Of a stretch of DNA of 64,000 bases, positions 17,702 to 28,500 are shown one piece after another. The first letter of the stretch is position 1. Each line of letters opens with the position of its first letter. The DNA is from Haematococcus lacustris (Eukaryota; Chlorophyta; Chlorophyceae; Chlamydomonadales; Haematococcaceae). The position numbers and the translations under genes were made by a program. Below the pieces are notes generated by a model, which worked only from the letters and a program-made list of their open reading frames with translations, was not told the origin of the DNA and searched no databases. The stretch lies in contig JASKMD010000010.1 in the NCBI GenBank assembly GCA_030144725.1, positions 4,399,045-4,463,044 of the forward strand, read 5' to 3'.

Positions 17702-19494
17702 GTGTCGATGGCACCAATGAGGGAGCAGCAGCAGGGGTCCAGGCCAGCCATAGCAGCCCAGCAAGGTCCAGGCTGCACGGCTGAGGAGGCAGTACGCATT
17801 CAGCTGGACAGCCTGCGGCAGGAAGATGCGGCCCTGGTCAACCAGCATTGGTGCGTGCTGGTGACTGGCAGCAGCCTCCTCCTCCCCCTCCACTGTGGGG
17901 AGGTCTCTAGAGCAGTCTCTACAACAGAAGGTACTGCTGGGGAATGGCCACGGCCGGCTGCAGGTTGGCCAACTTGTGTGAGGTCGCAACTAGTGTGACG
18001 TGTGGTGGTTGTGATTTCTCCCAGGTTTGTATGTATTGTTGTCAGTGCTGAGGAGTACAAGGTTCTGCTGTACAGTAACTGCTAGGGCACTAGCTTCAGA
18101 GGGATAAGTTACACTGAGTTTTCTGCTTTACCACTACCATGCACGACTCCACTGCTCACAGACATTTGATGGGCTGGATGGTTATCCCATACAATAGTCA
18201 ACACATCGTCATACCGAGTTAGTGGTGGTGGGCATGGCAGGCATGCAGTCACAAGGCCGGCTGCAGGTTGGCCAACTAGTGTGAGGGGGAAATAAGTGTG
18301 AGGTGGCAACCAGTGTGAGGTGGCAACTAGTGTGAGGTGGCAAGTAGTGTGAGGTGGCAACTAGTGTGACGTGTAATGCTTGTGCTTTCTCTTAGGTTTG
18401 TATGTATTGTTGTCAGTGATGAGGAGTACAAGGTTCTGCTGTACAGTAACTGCAAGGGCACTAGCTCAAGAGGGACAAATTACACTGAGATATTTCTGCT
18501 TTACCATTACCATGCACTCCACTGCTCTTTGACTTTCCCAAACTGCCGCACACAATAGTTAGCACATCAGTTAGCACATCGTAATGCTGAGTTCGTGTTT
18601 GTGGGCATGGCAGGCATGCAGTCACAAGGCATGCTTGCATGGGCTTGCTTGCGCTCGCGGTGTCAGGTGTGGTTGTTTGAACCTGTCAGGTTTGAGAGGA
18701 CATCCACCATCACCACCGTCTAATGACATGTACAACCCACTGCTGCTGGCACACCACCTGCCGTGCCTTGACCACCCTCAGGCAGCAGCCCCGGCAGCAC
18801 CTCCCTCACCTGCCGTGCCTTCACCTCCTTGCAGGACATACAGCAGCGCTGGCAGCCTGGGCCTGGTGCAGCAGATGATCGCCAGCTACCCCAGCAGCTG
18901 CATACGCCTGCCAGCTGCCACCCTCACCCTCCAGCCCGGTGCTGAGTCTGAGGCTCGTTCACTCGACCCTGGCTCAACACGCAGGGATTCCCACAGCAGA
19001 AGCTGCACTCAGCTCCCGGAGGACATGCATCCACCTTCACTCAGTGGCACCCAGGCCAGCACCTCCCTCGTCAGCACACAAAGGAAGAACCAGGTCCATG
19101 ATGCCTAGGTCAGCCCAGCTGCTGCACAACGGCAACGGCCATGTAATGGCACTAATGAGGGGGACAAGGAGGTGGAGGAGGAGGCGACGGATGACGAGGG
19201 AGGAGTGGAGGAGGGAGGGGAGGCAGAGCAAGAGGGGGAGGGCTGCCCCTAGGTGGCCTGTGTCAGCAGCAGGGAGCTCGGGCAGCCAGTGGCATGGGCC
19301 CTCCAATACAATGACGGATCTCTAGGCATGGCGCACTGCCTGCCCGCCTTCAGGCGCCATGGCCTCATGAGCTTGTGTATGGCTGACCTGGTGGGCAAGG
19401 TGTTGCAGGCTGGGCAGCTGCAGGACTGCGTGTTTGGCTATGTGGTGGATGGCAATGCTGCGTCAGAGGCCATGATGCGATCCCTGGGCTTCAG

Positions 19495-20725
19495 TCTGCA
19501 GCGGTGTGCTGAGGGTGCTGCAGGGTGCTGCAGGGTGCTGAGGGTGCTGCAGGGTCAGAGGGTGCTGCAGGGTGCTGAGGGTGGCTATGGCAGGCTGGAC
19601 ACCCATGGCAGCCCCACAGGCAGTGCATCCCAGCAGCCCAGCCCAGCTACTGGCCCACCCGCGTTGACAACCAACTTCATTCCCACGCAAGTAGGGCGCC
19701 GTGGGAAGCCTGCGGCCATGACAGCTGCATACCTCGCACAACACTACTTCAGCACAGCCAGGCTGGTGCTGCAAACACAGGCCAGCCGCCGCAAGCTGGC
19801 CATGTGCAGAGAGCTGTTCGTGAATGAACAGTGCCTGGTGCCCAACCCAGCAGCGTAGCCACCCAGCAGTGTAGGGGTGGTTGTGGTGAATGTGGGGGAC
19901 CTTGCAACCCAGCAGCGGGTGGCAGCAGCAGCAGCAGCAGCAGCAGCAGGGTGCAGCAGAGTTGTGCCAGCAGGTGTGCCCCCCCCACAGGCCCCCCCGC
20001 CCCCACAGCCCCCCCCACAACAGCCACCCCAGCAGCCACCCCAGCAGGGCCGCAGCTCGTGGGGCACAGCCCTAGGGGGGCAGATACTTTCACCCCCTGT
20101 TGAGTCGCCTCAGGGGCCGCCTGCATCACCTGATTAACGGCACATGTATCAGTTGGCTCTAGCTGCAATCGCCACCCAGGGGCAGGCTGCTCCAGCTCAA
20201 GGTAGCAAGCTAGGTGCAGCTGCGCCGGCTCCTGGCTGCACGCTTTCCACACGTACCCCACCTGCTGGGTTGGAGCTGCCCAAGAGAGCTGCCAAGCGCA
20301 AGCGATGACATAGTTGACATAGGTGACAGCACCCCAGCGCCGAACCAGGTTGTGGAGTGCGCGACACAGGCTGTAGCGGCCACCTCTCCTAACCGACCCT
20401 GCCAACCGCCTTCGTGCCACATTCCCGCAACCGTTCTCCGATCCGACTGCTGCTGCCGATGCGCATGCTCATGTAGAGCAGCCTAAGCGACGCGGGCGGT
20501 CGCAGCGATGACTGCATGCTCCGCAACGGCTTAAATTTAAATCACTAACTTTGATGCTTCACTGTGCACGGCCTACTGACTGGATAATTACCCGAAGTGG
20601 GTGAGAGGTAGCTGGCTGGCTTGCCTACATTGTGAATTATCTAGCATAATATTTGGCGCAGTGAGTGCAGAGTTACAGCCATCCTACTACCAGGGGTAGG
20701 TTTTCTGTTAGTTGGGGTCCCCCGA
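19495..20725. mobile_element. 1.23-kb insertion in GNAT1 exon 4
   Basis: Copies 2 and 3 read straight through ...GGCTTCAGATGCACGGGG (for example 30,614). In copy 1, CTTCAG at 19,489-19,494 is repeated at 20,726-20,731 with 1,231 bp between, which fits a 5-6 bp target duplication. The insert starts with a gctgcagggtgctgagg-type tandem repeat (19,500-19,580). It contains a plus frame ending at 19,858 (peptide SRRKLAMCRELFVNEQ) that I do not recognise. No inverted ends were seen. Confidence 0.7.
19921..19950. repeat. (CAG)n microsatellite
   Basis: About nine CAG copies within the GNAT1 insertion. They are followed by a C-rich stretch to 20,045. Confidence 0.9.
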
Positions 20726-20830
20726 CTTCAGATGCACGGGGCGGGTGAATTGGCTACGCTTCTGCAAACCATCACCAGCATCACCACCGTCACCACCACA
20801 ATGAGAATAATATCATGTGCTTCCACCCAA

Positions 20831-22265
20831 TGAGCTTGAGCTATTATGTGCTTCCCCCCAATGAGCTTGACCATGTCCTAAATCAGCTGCTCTAGCCAGG
20901 GCTGCCAAGCCGGAGGTGTGTGGGGCCTGCCAGCCCGTCAGCCAGCAGAACTGCAGATGTAGGAAGGTCTGTGAGCATAGTAATGGCGCTTGTGGCGAAG
21001 CGGCTTGCATGGATACTAGTCGTGGAAGGTACATGATTGCCTGTCTGCTCAATGAATGCAACCGCACTATGAGCCCGCTGCTTCATCACTCACCAACGAA
21101 GCACAAAGCAGTCTTTGGCGTCACTTTGTCGTTCATGGTCTCGTGCAAACTATTGCCGAATATGGACAGTGACCCCCCATGCTATCATGCCTCTTCCCCC
21201 CATCCGTCACACGTATTGCAGATGACTTGCGACATGCAGGATGGAAGGTAAGATGGGTAGCTTGCAAGGATGAACTAGAAGCACAACAACAACTTCGACG
21301 CATGAACGGTAGCTACGTACTGACTAACAGCTAAGCAACACGGCCTTCCACGCACGGCGCCAATCTGCAACTGGTCAAACAACAGGGAATGCATGTTGAC
21401 CAAACTCTGCACTTACTGACTGCCTAACCTAAACCGTGAGGCCGTTCACTTTATTACTCGGTCTGTTGGCTACCTCCTAGCACCGCACCTTGCGAAGCTG
21501 CCTGGCGAGCTCCCCTGCGTGCCTTGCCCTCCAAGAGGCTTGAACAAGCTTGTGATGCAGAGATCACACACTCCCAACCCCTTGCACAACACCTCCCTCA
21601 TCAGCACGCAAAGGCGTGATCATGCCCCCTCACTAGGGGTGATGTTGTGTTCGTGTGGAGTGATGTTCCCATGCACATGGCATGGGCGCCTTCCACCTAC
21701 ACTAGTGCCTGACCCCTGAGGCAGGGTTGCTACCTGAGTTGCCATGACAAACATGGACTAATTGGAAGCTGATGACAGCTGCAAAGGGGGCAAACACTAT
21801 TGTGCCACTGGCTGCTGCTGCTGCTGCTGGGCCTTGATGGTTGGTCTTGCAGCCGCTTGTACCCCAGGCCTGGGTACTCCTTGCCCTTGGCTGGCAGAGC
21901 TAGCAGGGCTGGCCATCAGCACAGCTCCAGCGGGCGCCATCTGCTCTCCCCAATGCGCCGCATATCACTTTCAGTCCTTGCATCAGCTCATACCCCTCCC
22001 AAGCCCACCCAGCTTCCTCCCAGTTCCAGCCCCAGCCCTGCCCCGCCAATCCTAGCATGCCAGACCCCAGTGCAAGCCCATAGAAAGCCTGCCTGAGGAA
22101 GTGTAATGGTCTGTGCCATTAGTCCCAAGCCAACCCAGCTTCCTCTCAGCCCCAGCCCCAGCCCTGCCCCGCCACTCCCGGCATGCCAGCCCCCAGTGCA
22201 AGCCTAGCAAAGCCCTCCCTGAGGGATTGTAATGGTCTGTGCCATGAGTCCAGCAAACGCCATGG
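20831..22265. other. Spacer between GNAT copy 1 and XY copy 1
   Basis: No gene is seen. 20,840-20,930 is homologous to sequence after GNAT copies 2 and 3 (30,730; 42,750). 21,480-22,265 is the inter-unit spacer shared with 31,089-31,390 plus 34,193-34,253. Unit 2 starts near 21,481. Confidence 0.6.
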
Positions 22266-25200
22266 TTAAATCGCTGGGAAGCACAGCCTCATCAGCTCTG
22301 GTGGGCCTCTGCCCCTATCCAGGGTCAGCCGCCCAGGCTGCCAGCCCAGAGGTGCAGGTGCAACCAGGTGTGGCAGCTGCAGCCTGTTGACCGCACTCTG
22401 CAACACACTTGCCAAGCTGGCCTCAGCCGGGGTGCCTGCTGCCAGAGCCTGCCAGCTCCACACCTGCTCTGCCTCCATGCTGGTCAGCGAGTCATGAATG
22501 GCTGAGGCTTGCTCTATGACCTTAACCTCAGCTGCTGGTAAGGAAGGGGCTACTGCCAGCCAGGTGTCCAAGGGCAGTGCCACTGTCAGCACCAGGGTCA
22601 GGCAAGCCAGCAGCCGCTCAGCCTCTGGCGACATGCTGGAGGGAGCCTGCTGTCGACCCTGCAGCAGGAACACATGGCTGTTGGCAAGCACCTGACACCC
22701 CTGCAACCTTGCGTGGTCCAGCGACCCCTCCAAGCCAGGTGAGGTGATGCAGAGGAGCTGACACACTCTCTCCAGCAGCCTGGTGCACCAGCCCTCCACC
22801 AGGCTGTTGCCGCAGGGCAGCCAAGAGGCAGGCTTGGCAGCCAAGGCAGCAGGGCCCACCGCGGCAGGCTCTGCCAGGACCTCAATGACACGCCCAAACA
22901 AGTCCAGCAACGTTTTGCAAGCACCAAAGGAAGAGAACGTCTGTGTACCTATCTGCTTGATCACCACTGTTTGAAACGTGCGCCAATGCTGTTGCGTCAT
23001 CTGCAAGGGGCACAACACCAGCACAGCACAGAGTAAAGCACCAAAGGCAAGCATGGCCCTGGCACTTGACCAGAGTAAAGGACATGGACGTGACAGTGTT
23101 CCCTAACCTCTAGACATAATGTGGGACAGGGAGTGCGACAGGGAGGCGGTACCTTCCCAGGCAATAATAGTCCATCATGTGGGCATCACTATAATCCAGA
23201 CAACCTTACTTCAGACAAACCTACCGCTAGACAAGGCACTCACCAGTAAGCTGCTAAGGCACTCACCAGTAAGCTGCTGGTCTCAAGAAGATGGCAGGCA
23301 CATAGCAGTGGTCCCTACCTTCCAGATTTCCCAAGGCAGGATGACAGGGCATGTGTGGGCACTCCTCTCACAAATCTCATGGACACCCTGCCACTTAACC
23401 ACTCCCAGTTTGCCCCGACCCACTCCTGTGGCTGCCGCCTTGGGCCCTTCACCCGCCTGCTCACCTGCAGCATGCCCTCCATGCCCCGCACCAGGTCCAG
23501 GGCCAGGGGCGCCAGCTGCTGGGTTGAGGGCCGCTGGTAGAGCACCTTCTCCTTGCCGCTTGGTGCATTGTTTTTGCGTGGCGCAAGCAGAAGGATCCAT
23601 ATATGACACACACAGGTGACCATGTGGGAAAAAGTTTGCTCCAGCTCTGGCGTGCGCGTTAAGGCCGGCAATGAGCGCGGCTCTGATCCATGGTCGGCTG
23701 CCCCGTCCAGCAGCAGCGCCAGGGTCATGTACGCGTGCGCTCCAGTCACAGCAGAGCGGGCAAACACCCGGAGCATAGCTGGCCGACACCTCTGATCAGG
23801 CCAGAGCTGCACCATCTTTTGCAAAGTGGCGTAGAGTTGAATGTAGAAGTCCCGGATGCGGGTAGGGAGTGAGTCAGGGCATGTGAATGAGCGGGTTGTC
23901 ACAGCGAGCCGTACTGCAATAACGCAGGCTTGAGACATCACCAGGCTGCGCGGCAGAACGCTGAGGATGACAGAAAGAAGTGACGAACTGATGGGGGAGG
24001 GAGGTGAAGGGCCCAATGTGGCGACTGCAGCAGGATGGCTTGGGGCTGACACTGCAATCAGGAGGTCCAGCATGTAGCGGATGCAGTACACTTCTCGTAC
24101 CAAAGGATACGTTGCACTTTTTGCTAGGTTTGACACTTCTTTCTGCGATGTGCTCCACGCTTCTGGTCCTGCGTACATGATGCATGCATGCACATGCGGT
24201 TCTGACATCTCACCACGAATGTACAGTGTCTTGGGGTGCTACATGGTGTGTGCAAGGGTCAATAAATGTGAAATGAAACAAACATATATAATTAGACAAA
24301 TAAGGGGTCGGTTAATGAGCGGGTGTGATCCAGCATCCCCAATTGGGGTGGGGATCGACCCTGGTGCCACCTAGGCAGCAGTTTTCTTGTCACTTGCCCT
24401 CTTTCCGAATTCATAGCGCAAAATGGCATGGCTTAAATCCAGACTGTGTTGTTCATAAAGCGACCCTATCGCACAAAAATTGAAAAGCAAAAAAGCTGAG
24501 CAACATATGCATGATCAAAGGCGGTAGCGTCCACGCACAGCAGCGTCATCCAGCCATTGCAAATGGCGCGCATGAATGGGCATGTGCCCAATTTGTACTG
24601 CTTGCTGCTGAAGACACGGGCACACACATTCAGGTGGCACTCCTGCAACCTGTTGCGGGTGTCGTCTTTGAGGTATGCCATGGCTGAGAACATGCGCTCC
24701 TCCTCCACCGAGCCTGGTGTCATGACCAGTGCAAGCTCTGCCAGCTTAATGTACTCTGAGATGTCTGCCTTGGTGATGGGTTGGCCAGCCAGGTAGCGCC
24801 ACAACTTAGTGGTCTGATTGGCTGGGTTGGCAGCTTAGCTCTACACGGTGCTCAGCTTGGCAGCGCATGACGTCCACGAATGCTGATTGCTGGGCAGATA
24901 GCTTGTGATGGTCCAGCAAGGCTGGCACCCATTGGCCATTGATCAAAGTCGCTTCCATGCAGTACCAGGCCTTGACAATGGCCTGACGCTCAAGGAAGTC
25001 TTCATCGCTAGGCTGCTTGTCCCAGTCATGGGCATACACAACAGCCAGCCCTTTGGCATGCTCCGGTGGGAGGAAGCGGCTGCGTTGCTCACGTACCACA
25101 GCAAATGCTGTTGCTACCAGCTCCTGCTTGGTACCATCGACATGCTGTTGGAAATCACTGGCTGGCACTGGAACAGCCTGGCTCCCCCTTGAGTGCATGG

Positions 25201-28200
25201 CGTACAGCTCTACCAGCTCACTGCCTAGCTCAACTGCCTCCCTCCTCCTCCTCGAGCTCACCAAACGTTGTCTCCATGTCTGCTGCTGCCTGTCTGTCAC
25301 TGCCACTGTCAACCTCATCTGCCTGCCCCGCCACACTGCCATTCCCATGAGGCTGCAAAGCCCAATGACCAGAGCTGTTGTACACCTCCAGCCCTAGGTC
25401 CTTAAGCACGTGCCTCAGCCATCAGGACTGCGGCTCGCAGCCGGGTTGCGGCTTGCAGCTAAATTGCGGCTGCAGTACAAAGCTCATTTCGTATGACGCG
25501 ATGCGCAATAGTGCAGTCCGCGAAGGGCCCAATTCATAGCGCAAGGAGCTCCCTGAGATGTAGTATTGTATAGCTAACGCTATGTGTAACACAAAAAACA
25601 CTGCTAGGCAATCAGCGCAGCCTCTGGGGTGTGGGGTGTGTCTGGCGTCTGGAGTGGCTGGCCAGTGACAGACCAGCTGGCCAAGTGGAGGCTGAGCAGG
25701 GGCCAAGCGCAACAAGCTAGTGGCCTGAGCAACGCCTAGTGGCCACACCACCCAGCAGTGTACAGCCGGTGTGCAGCCCCACCTCCAGCACCTGACATCA
25801 GCCGGCACAGCTAGCACCTCTGTGGTTGCAAAGCTGTGGCCTCCACATCACCATCACGCTGGCCACTAGGGGCGCTGTCTAGGAGTAGAAGCTGCACTCA
25901 CGATTTTGCATACCTAGCACTGACCCAGGGGCAAGAGCTTAGTGACTCGCGGGATTGGGGTGTGATGTCCATGCCCATGGCAAGCTTGCCATCCCCAGAA
26001 AATGCCCCTATGACCAGCATCAGGTCCAGCAAGCAGCGCACAAACTGCACACGCTGGGCCTGTGCCTCAGGGTGGCCTGCTGCCTGCATCACCGTCACTG
26101 CGGTGCTCAGCCCCAGCAGCAGCTCAGGCAGGGTGGCGTGCAGCCCGGCAAGGGCTAGGACCTTGCCCAGTACTGCTCAAGACAGGGCTGGGCCAGGCCG
26201 GCAGGCGCTGCAGCGGTGGTAGCCAGGTGGCAGCTGTTTGGTGGTGGAGGTGTGGGATTTGGCTGCAGGGTCAGGGTGCTGCGGGTGAGGGCGGATGGGA
26301 ATGACTACAAGGCTGCTGTATTGGCTTGCTGACTTCAAGGGGGTGGCAGAGAAGCTAAACCCAGCCACAACACAGGAGTGTGTTGTGCAGCTGCCCACCT
26401 ATTTGCATAGCACCCTGGCCCCTGTGACAGCCAAGACTATGCCAAGCCAACAGTGGCACAAGATGCGCACAAGCACAGCCTTGGGAAAACTGACCATCAA
26501 GGTCACCTCGCAGGTGGCATCGACCACCTCCTGTGAGCATGCATCTAGCAGCTACAACTTTGTTCACATTGTCATCGTGGTTTGTAAACACTCCGTTTGT
26601 AAAACTGCATGAGTAACGTGTTAGATTGTGTAGTTGTGCTGTACCAGCAACCTGTCAGTGTGCTCTATAAGCCATGCCAGCCGTCACAACTGTACATCAG
26701 ACGGCACAAGTGTGGCCAGACAACACCGCCCTGGCTGCAGCCTAAGCAGTTCACCCAAGCTGTGGTCACTAGTTATCACTTCCTGCTCACTTTGTCCACC
26801 TACCTTCAGCCTGGCATGTGATGTCCAACTCCTCCTCCTGCCGCCCCAGCATTGCACACAGCGCCTGGGCCAGGTGGGCATAAGCGTTCACAGCTGCTGG
26901 ATCCGCTGTACCAGCAGTGCTGCAACCTTGAGTATGGCACCCTGTGCTCCTTCCATTTTCCCTGCCCCTGCCCCTGCCCCTGCCCCTGGCCCGACCTCTA
27001 TTGCTGCTGCATCTGCCACTCTTACGGCCCAGGCCTGGACTGTCCTCTGCAGTGCTGCTGTACAGGGGGCTGGGTTTAGCGGGCAGGGGCCCAGGCCAGC
27101 CTGTCACCACCGGGCTGCTGGCCAGCAGGCGAGCCAGCTGATCAGGGCAGGAGGTGGTGACCTTGTCTTCCAGCTGAGCAACCACATCCTGGCCAAAATG
27201 AGTGATGTCTCCATACACAAAGCAATTGACCAGCGGTCCCAGGTGCAGCATGCAGCGCACAAACTGCACACGCTGGGCCTGTGCTTCAGGGTGGCCTGCT
27301 GCCCGCATCATCGTCACTGACGTGCTCAGCCCCAACAGCAGCCCGGGTAGGGTGGTGTGCAGCCGGGCAAGGCAAAGATCCTTGGTCAAGCGCTGCTCCA
27401 CAGAGTGTTCGGCCAGGCTCAAGGCCAGGCGCAGGCTGAGCAGCAGGCAGGCGCTGCAGCGGTGGTAGCCAGGAGGCAGCTGGGTTGTATTGGAAGTGTT
27501 GGTGTTGGCTGCAGGGTCAGGGTGCTGAGGGTGAGGGCGGATGGGGAGTGACTGCAAGGCTGCCAGCACCAGCAGCATGGCGCGGTGCATGCTGTCCCAC
27601 ACACGCAGCAGAGGGTCACCCTGCATGGGACACCAGGCATACACCAGCACACCAGGCACAGCTGCAGGGAGGTGAGGAGAGCAAGAGGAGGTAATCCCTG
27701 GCCAGTTGTCTAGCTCCAGCCAAAGCATGGGCAAGTGCTGGGAAGCATTCTCATGGGCATCATGGTGCTACTATTTTGGGCCCAGTACATTTTGGGCCCT
27801 GGCTGCTGATTGTCCAGCTCACCTTCAGGCTGTTGTCATGGTCCCGCTCCAGGGCACTCACAAAGGACAGCAGCTGGCTGCCTGGCACTGACCACTGGCT
27901 TTGACTAAGCTGCTGAGCCAGGGCTGCACTGGGAGGAGGCAGCTTCAGCGCATGTAACCCTGGCCAGGACAAGAGGTGGCAAAGCTGAGCTGCTCTGATG
28001 TCATGGAGGGCCAGCACCACATCCAGCACCTCCTGGTCTGTCAGCAGCAGTGTGCAAAGCTCCCCAGCTGATATGCTGCCAGGGGCTGAGGGTGCGGGTG
28101 AAGCAGCAGCTGAAGCCGCTTTGTGGGCAGCAGGGCCAGAGGAAGAAGGCTGGGCACCCGTGGCTTGCCCGATTCCTCGATGCAACAGGTGGCATGCTGC

Positions 28201-28339
28201 TTCCAGGCGTTGCACGTACGCGCCTGCACGCGATTGCAGCTGTCATTAATGGCGCCGTGTGAAATCAAGATAGCAACGTACCAGGCTGTTGCTCTACAGT
28301 GAAGGCTGGATCCACGAGCCGCAGCACCGCTTCACGCAT
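22266..28339 (-). CDS. XY: unrecognised five-exon protein, intact copy (904 aa)
   Basis: Exons on the minus strand: 28,339-28,282, 28,223-27,823, 27,620-26,804, 24,168-23,465 and 23,000-22,266. Donors are GTACGT, GTGAGC, GTAGGT and GTGAGC; all acceptors end in CAG. Join phases 1, 0, 1, 0 are consistent and the total is 2,715 bases, 905 codons with the stop, with no internal stop. The protein starts MREAVLRLVDPAF and is rich in Leu and Ala, probably mostly helical. It has an Arg-Gly run in exon 3 (NRGRARGRGRGRGRE) near residue 350. No signal peptide, catalytic motif or known domain was recognised. The two halves could be read as two genes, but the matching phase across intron 3 argues for one. 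Intron 3 (2.6 kb) carries hAT debris. It is head-to-head with GNAT copy 2, so the pair may share a promoter. The start rests on the ATG conserved in all three copies. Confidence 0.72.
24379..25603 (-). mobile_element. hAT transposon remnant with 8-bp target duplication
   Basis: The ends are CAGTTTTCTTGTCAC at 24,379 and, inverted, CAGTGTTTTTTGTGTTAC at 25,603. They are flanked by CTAGGCAG (24,371-24,378) and CTAGGCAA (25,604-25,611). Unit 3 shows the empty site near 36,310-36,330 (CCAGGCAGTCAGCGCAG). CAG-type ends and an 8-bp duplication are typical of hAT. The insertion therefore postdates the unit 2/3 duplication and lies in intron 3 of XY. Confidence 0.8.
24466..25348 (-). pseudogene. hAT transposase C-terminal part, frameshifted
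   Basis: Two minus frames abut at about 24,805. The upstream piece (25,348-24,806, 180 codons) contains DEDFLERQAIVKAWYCMEA. The downstream piece (24,804-24,466) contains SVEEERMFSAMAYLKDDTRNR, the hallmark of the hAT C-terminal dimerisation region, preceded by EYIKLAELALVM. The shift between them and the absence of an N-terminal BED finger and the first catalytic acidic residues show a dead, internally deleted copy. It would have catalysed excision and insertion of its own element. Confidence 0.8.
26320..26612 (+). pseudogene. Older hAT transposase fragment in XY intron 3 (unit 2)
   Basis: The plus frame reads LADFKGVAEKLNPATTQECV and later SCEHASSSYNFVH. It aligns with the better preserved piece at 36,920-37,330 in unit 3, where SYKFVYDTRRERLTASNAEM is legible. 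It sits at the same place in intron 3 in both units, so it predates their duplication. It opposes the XY gene. Confidence 0.6.
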
Positions 28340-28500
28340 TGAAGAGGATTCTTACAATAGCGGTAAACTGTCATCAACCTGTATTTAAAAAACTACCTGT
28401 ACAAATAACAGCCTCGAATACCGACAATAGCAGTACCACCAGCTCTTGTGCGACACTATCGACCGTAGACCACAGCAACTATAAGCACAACTCGGCTTGC
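28340..28500. promoter_or_regulatory. Putative bidirectional promoter, XY / GNAT (unit 2)
   Basis: XY exon 1 starts at 28,339 on the minus strand. GNAT coding sequence (VVVLRYNGWGDP) is underway on the plus strand by about 28,510. The gap is AT-richer than its surroundings (tatttaaaaaactacc, 28,381-28,396) and is conserved in unit 3 (40,125-40,290). No element is proven; divergence and spacing are the evidence. Confidence 0.45.

Larger units (their letters stand above)
16498..20830 (+). pseudogene. GNAT (FR47-like) acyltransferase copy 1, disrupted
   Basis: Exon 1 ends at 17,068 (donor GTGAGC). Exon 2 is 17,366-17,435 (GC donor, GCAAGC). Exon 3 is 17,702-17,850 (donor GTGCGT). Exon 4 starts at 18,835 after ttgcag. 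Phases 2, 0, 2 fit across all joins, giving EDAALVNQHW then TYSSAGSLGLVQQM. Exon 4 then has an acidic linker and the acetyl-CoA-binding FR47 region (19,253-19,492: GQPVAWALQYNDGSLGMAH, LPAFRRHGLMSL, YVVDGNAASEAMMRSLGF). This resembles the C-terminal domain of glycine-N-acyltransferase-like proteins; the substrate cannot be told. Two in-frame TAGs (19,106; 19,250) and a 1.23-kb insertion after LGF break exon 4. The 5' start is uncertain because the upstream DNA is inserted sequence. Confidence 0.75.
7925..21480. repeat. Segmental duplication unit 1
   Basis: First of three tandem copies of a block containing XY (minus) and GNAT (plus). It is defined by sequence shared with units 2 and 3: spacer 8,044-8,340 resembles 21,655-21,890; XY exons 1-3 resemble 28,339-26,804; GNAT exons resemble 40,300-42,700. 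It is longer than the other units because of insertions at about 10,996-16,497 and 19,495-20,725. XY exons 4-5 are missing: spacer DNA runs almost straight into intron-3 sequence near 8,465. Confidence 0.8.

Noticed and set aside
18026..18450. Duplicated segment reading FVCIVVSDEEYKVLLYSNC as a GNAT exon
   Set aside because: It follows an acceptor-like site in copy 1, but copies 2 and 3 have deletions or substitutions that destroy the frame, and exon 3 joins exon 4 in phase without it. Treated as an intronic repeat.
22266..24168. XY exons 4-5 as a separate gene
   Set aside because: Exon 4 opens after an acceptor in phase 1, exactly what exon 3 of the upstream block needs, in both units. A single gene is simpler, though transcripts could overturn this.
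26634..27320. Plus-strand frames opposite XY exon 3
   Set aside because: They are antisense shadows. The minus frame is conserved in three copies with splice sites.
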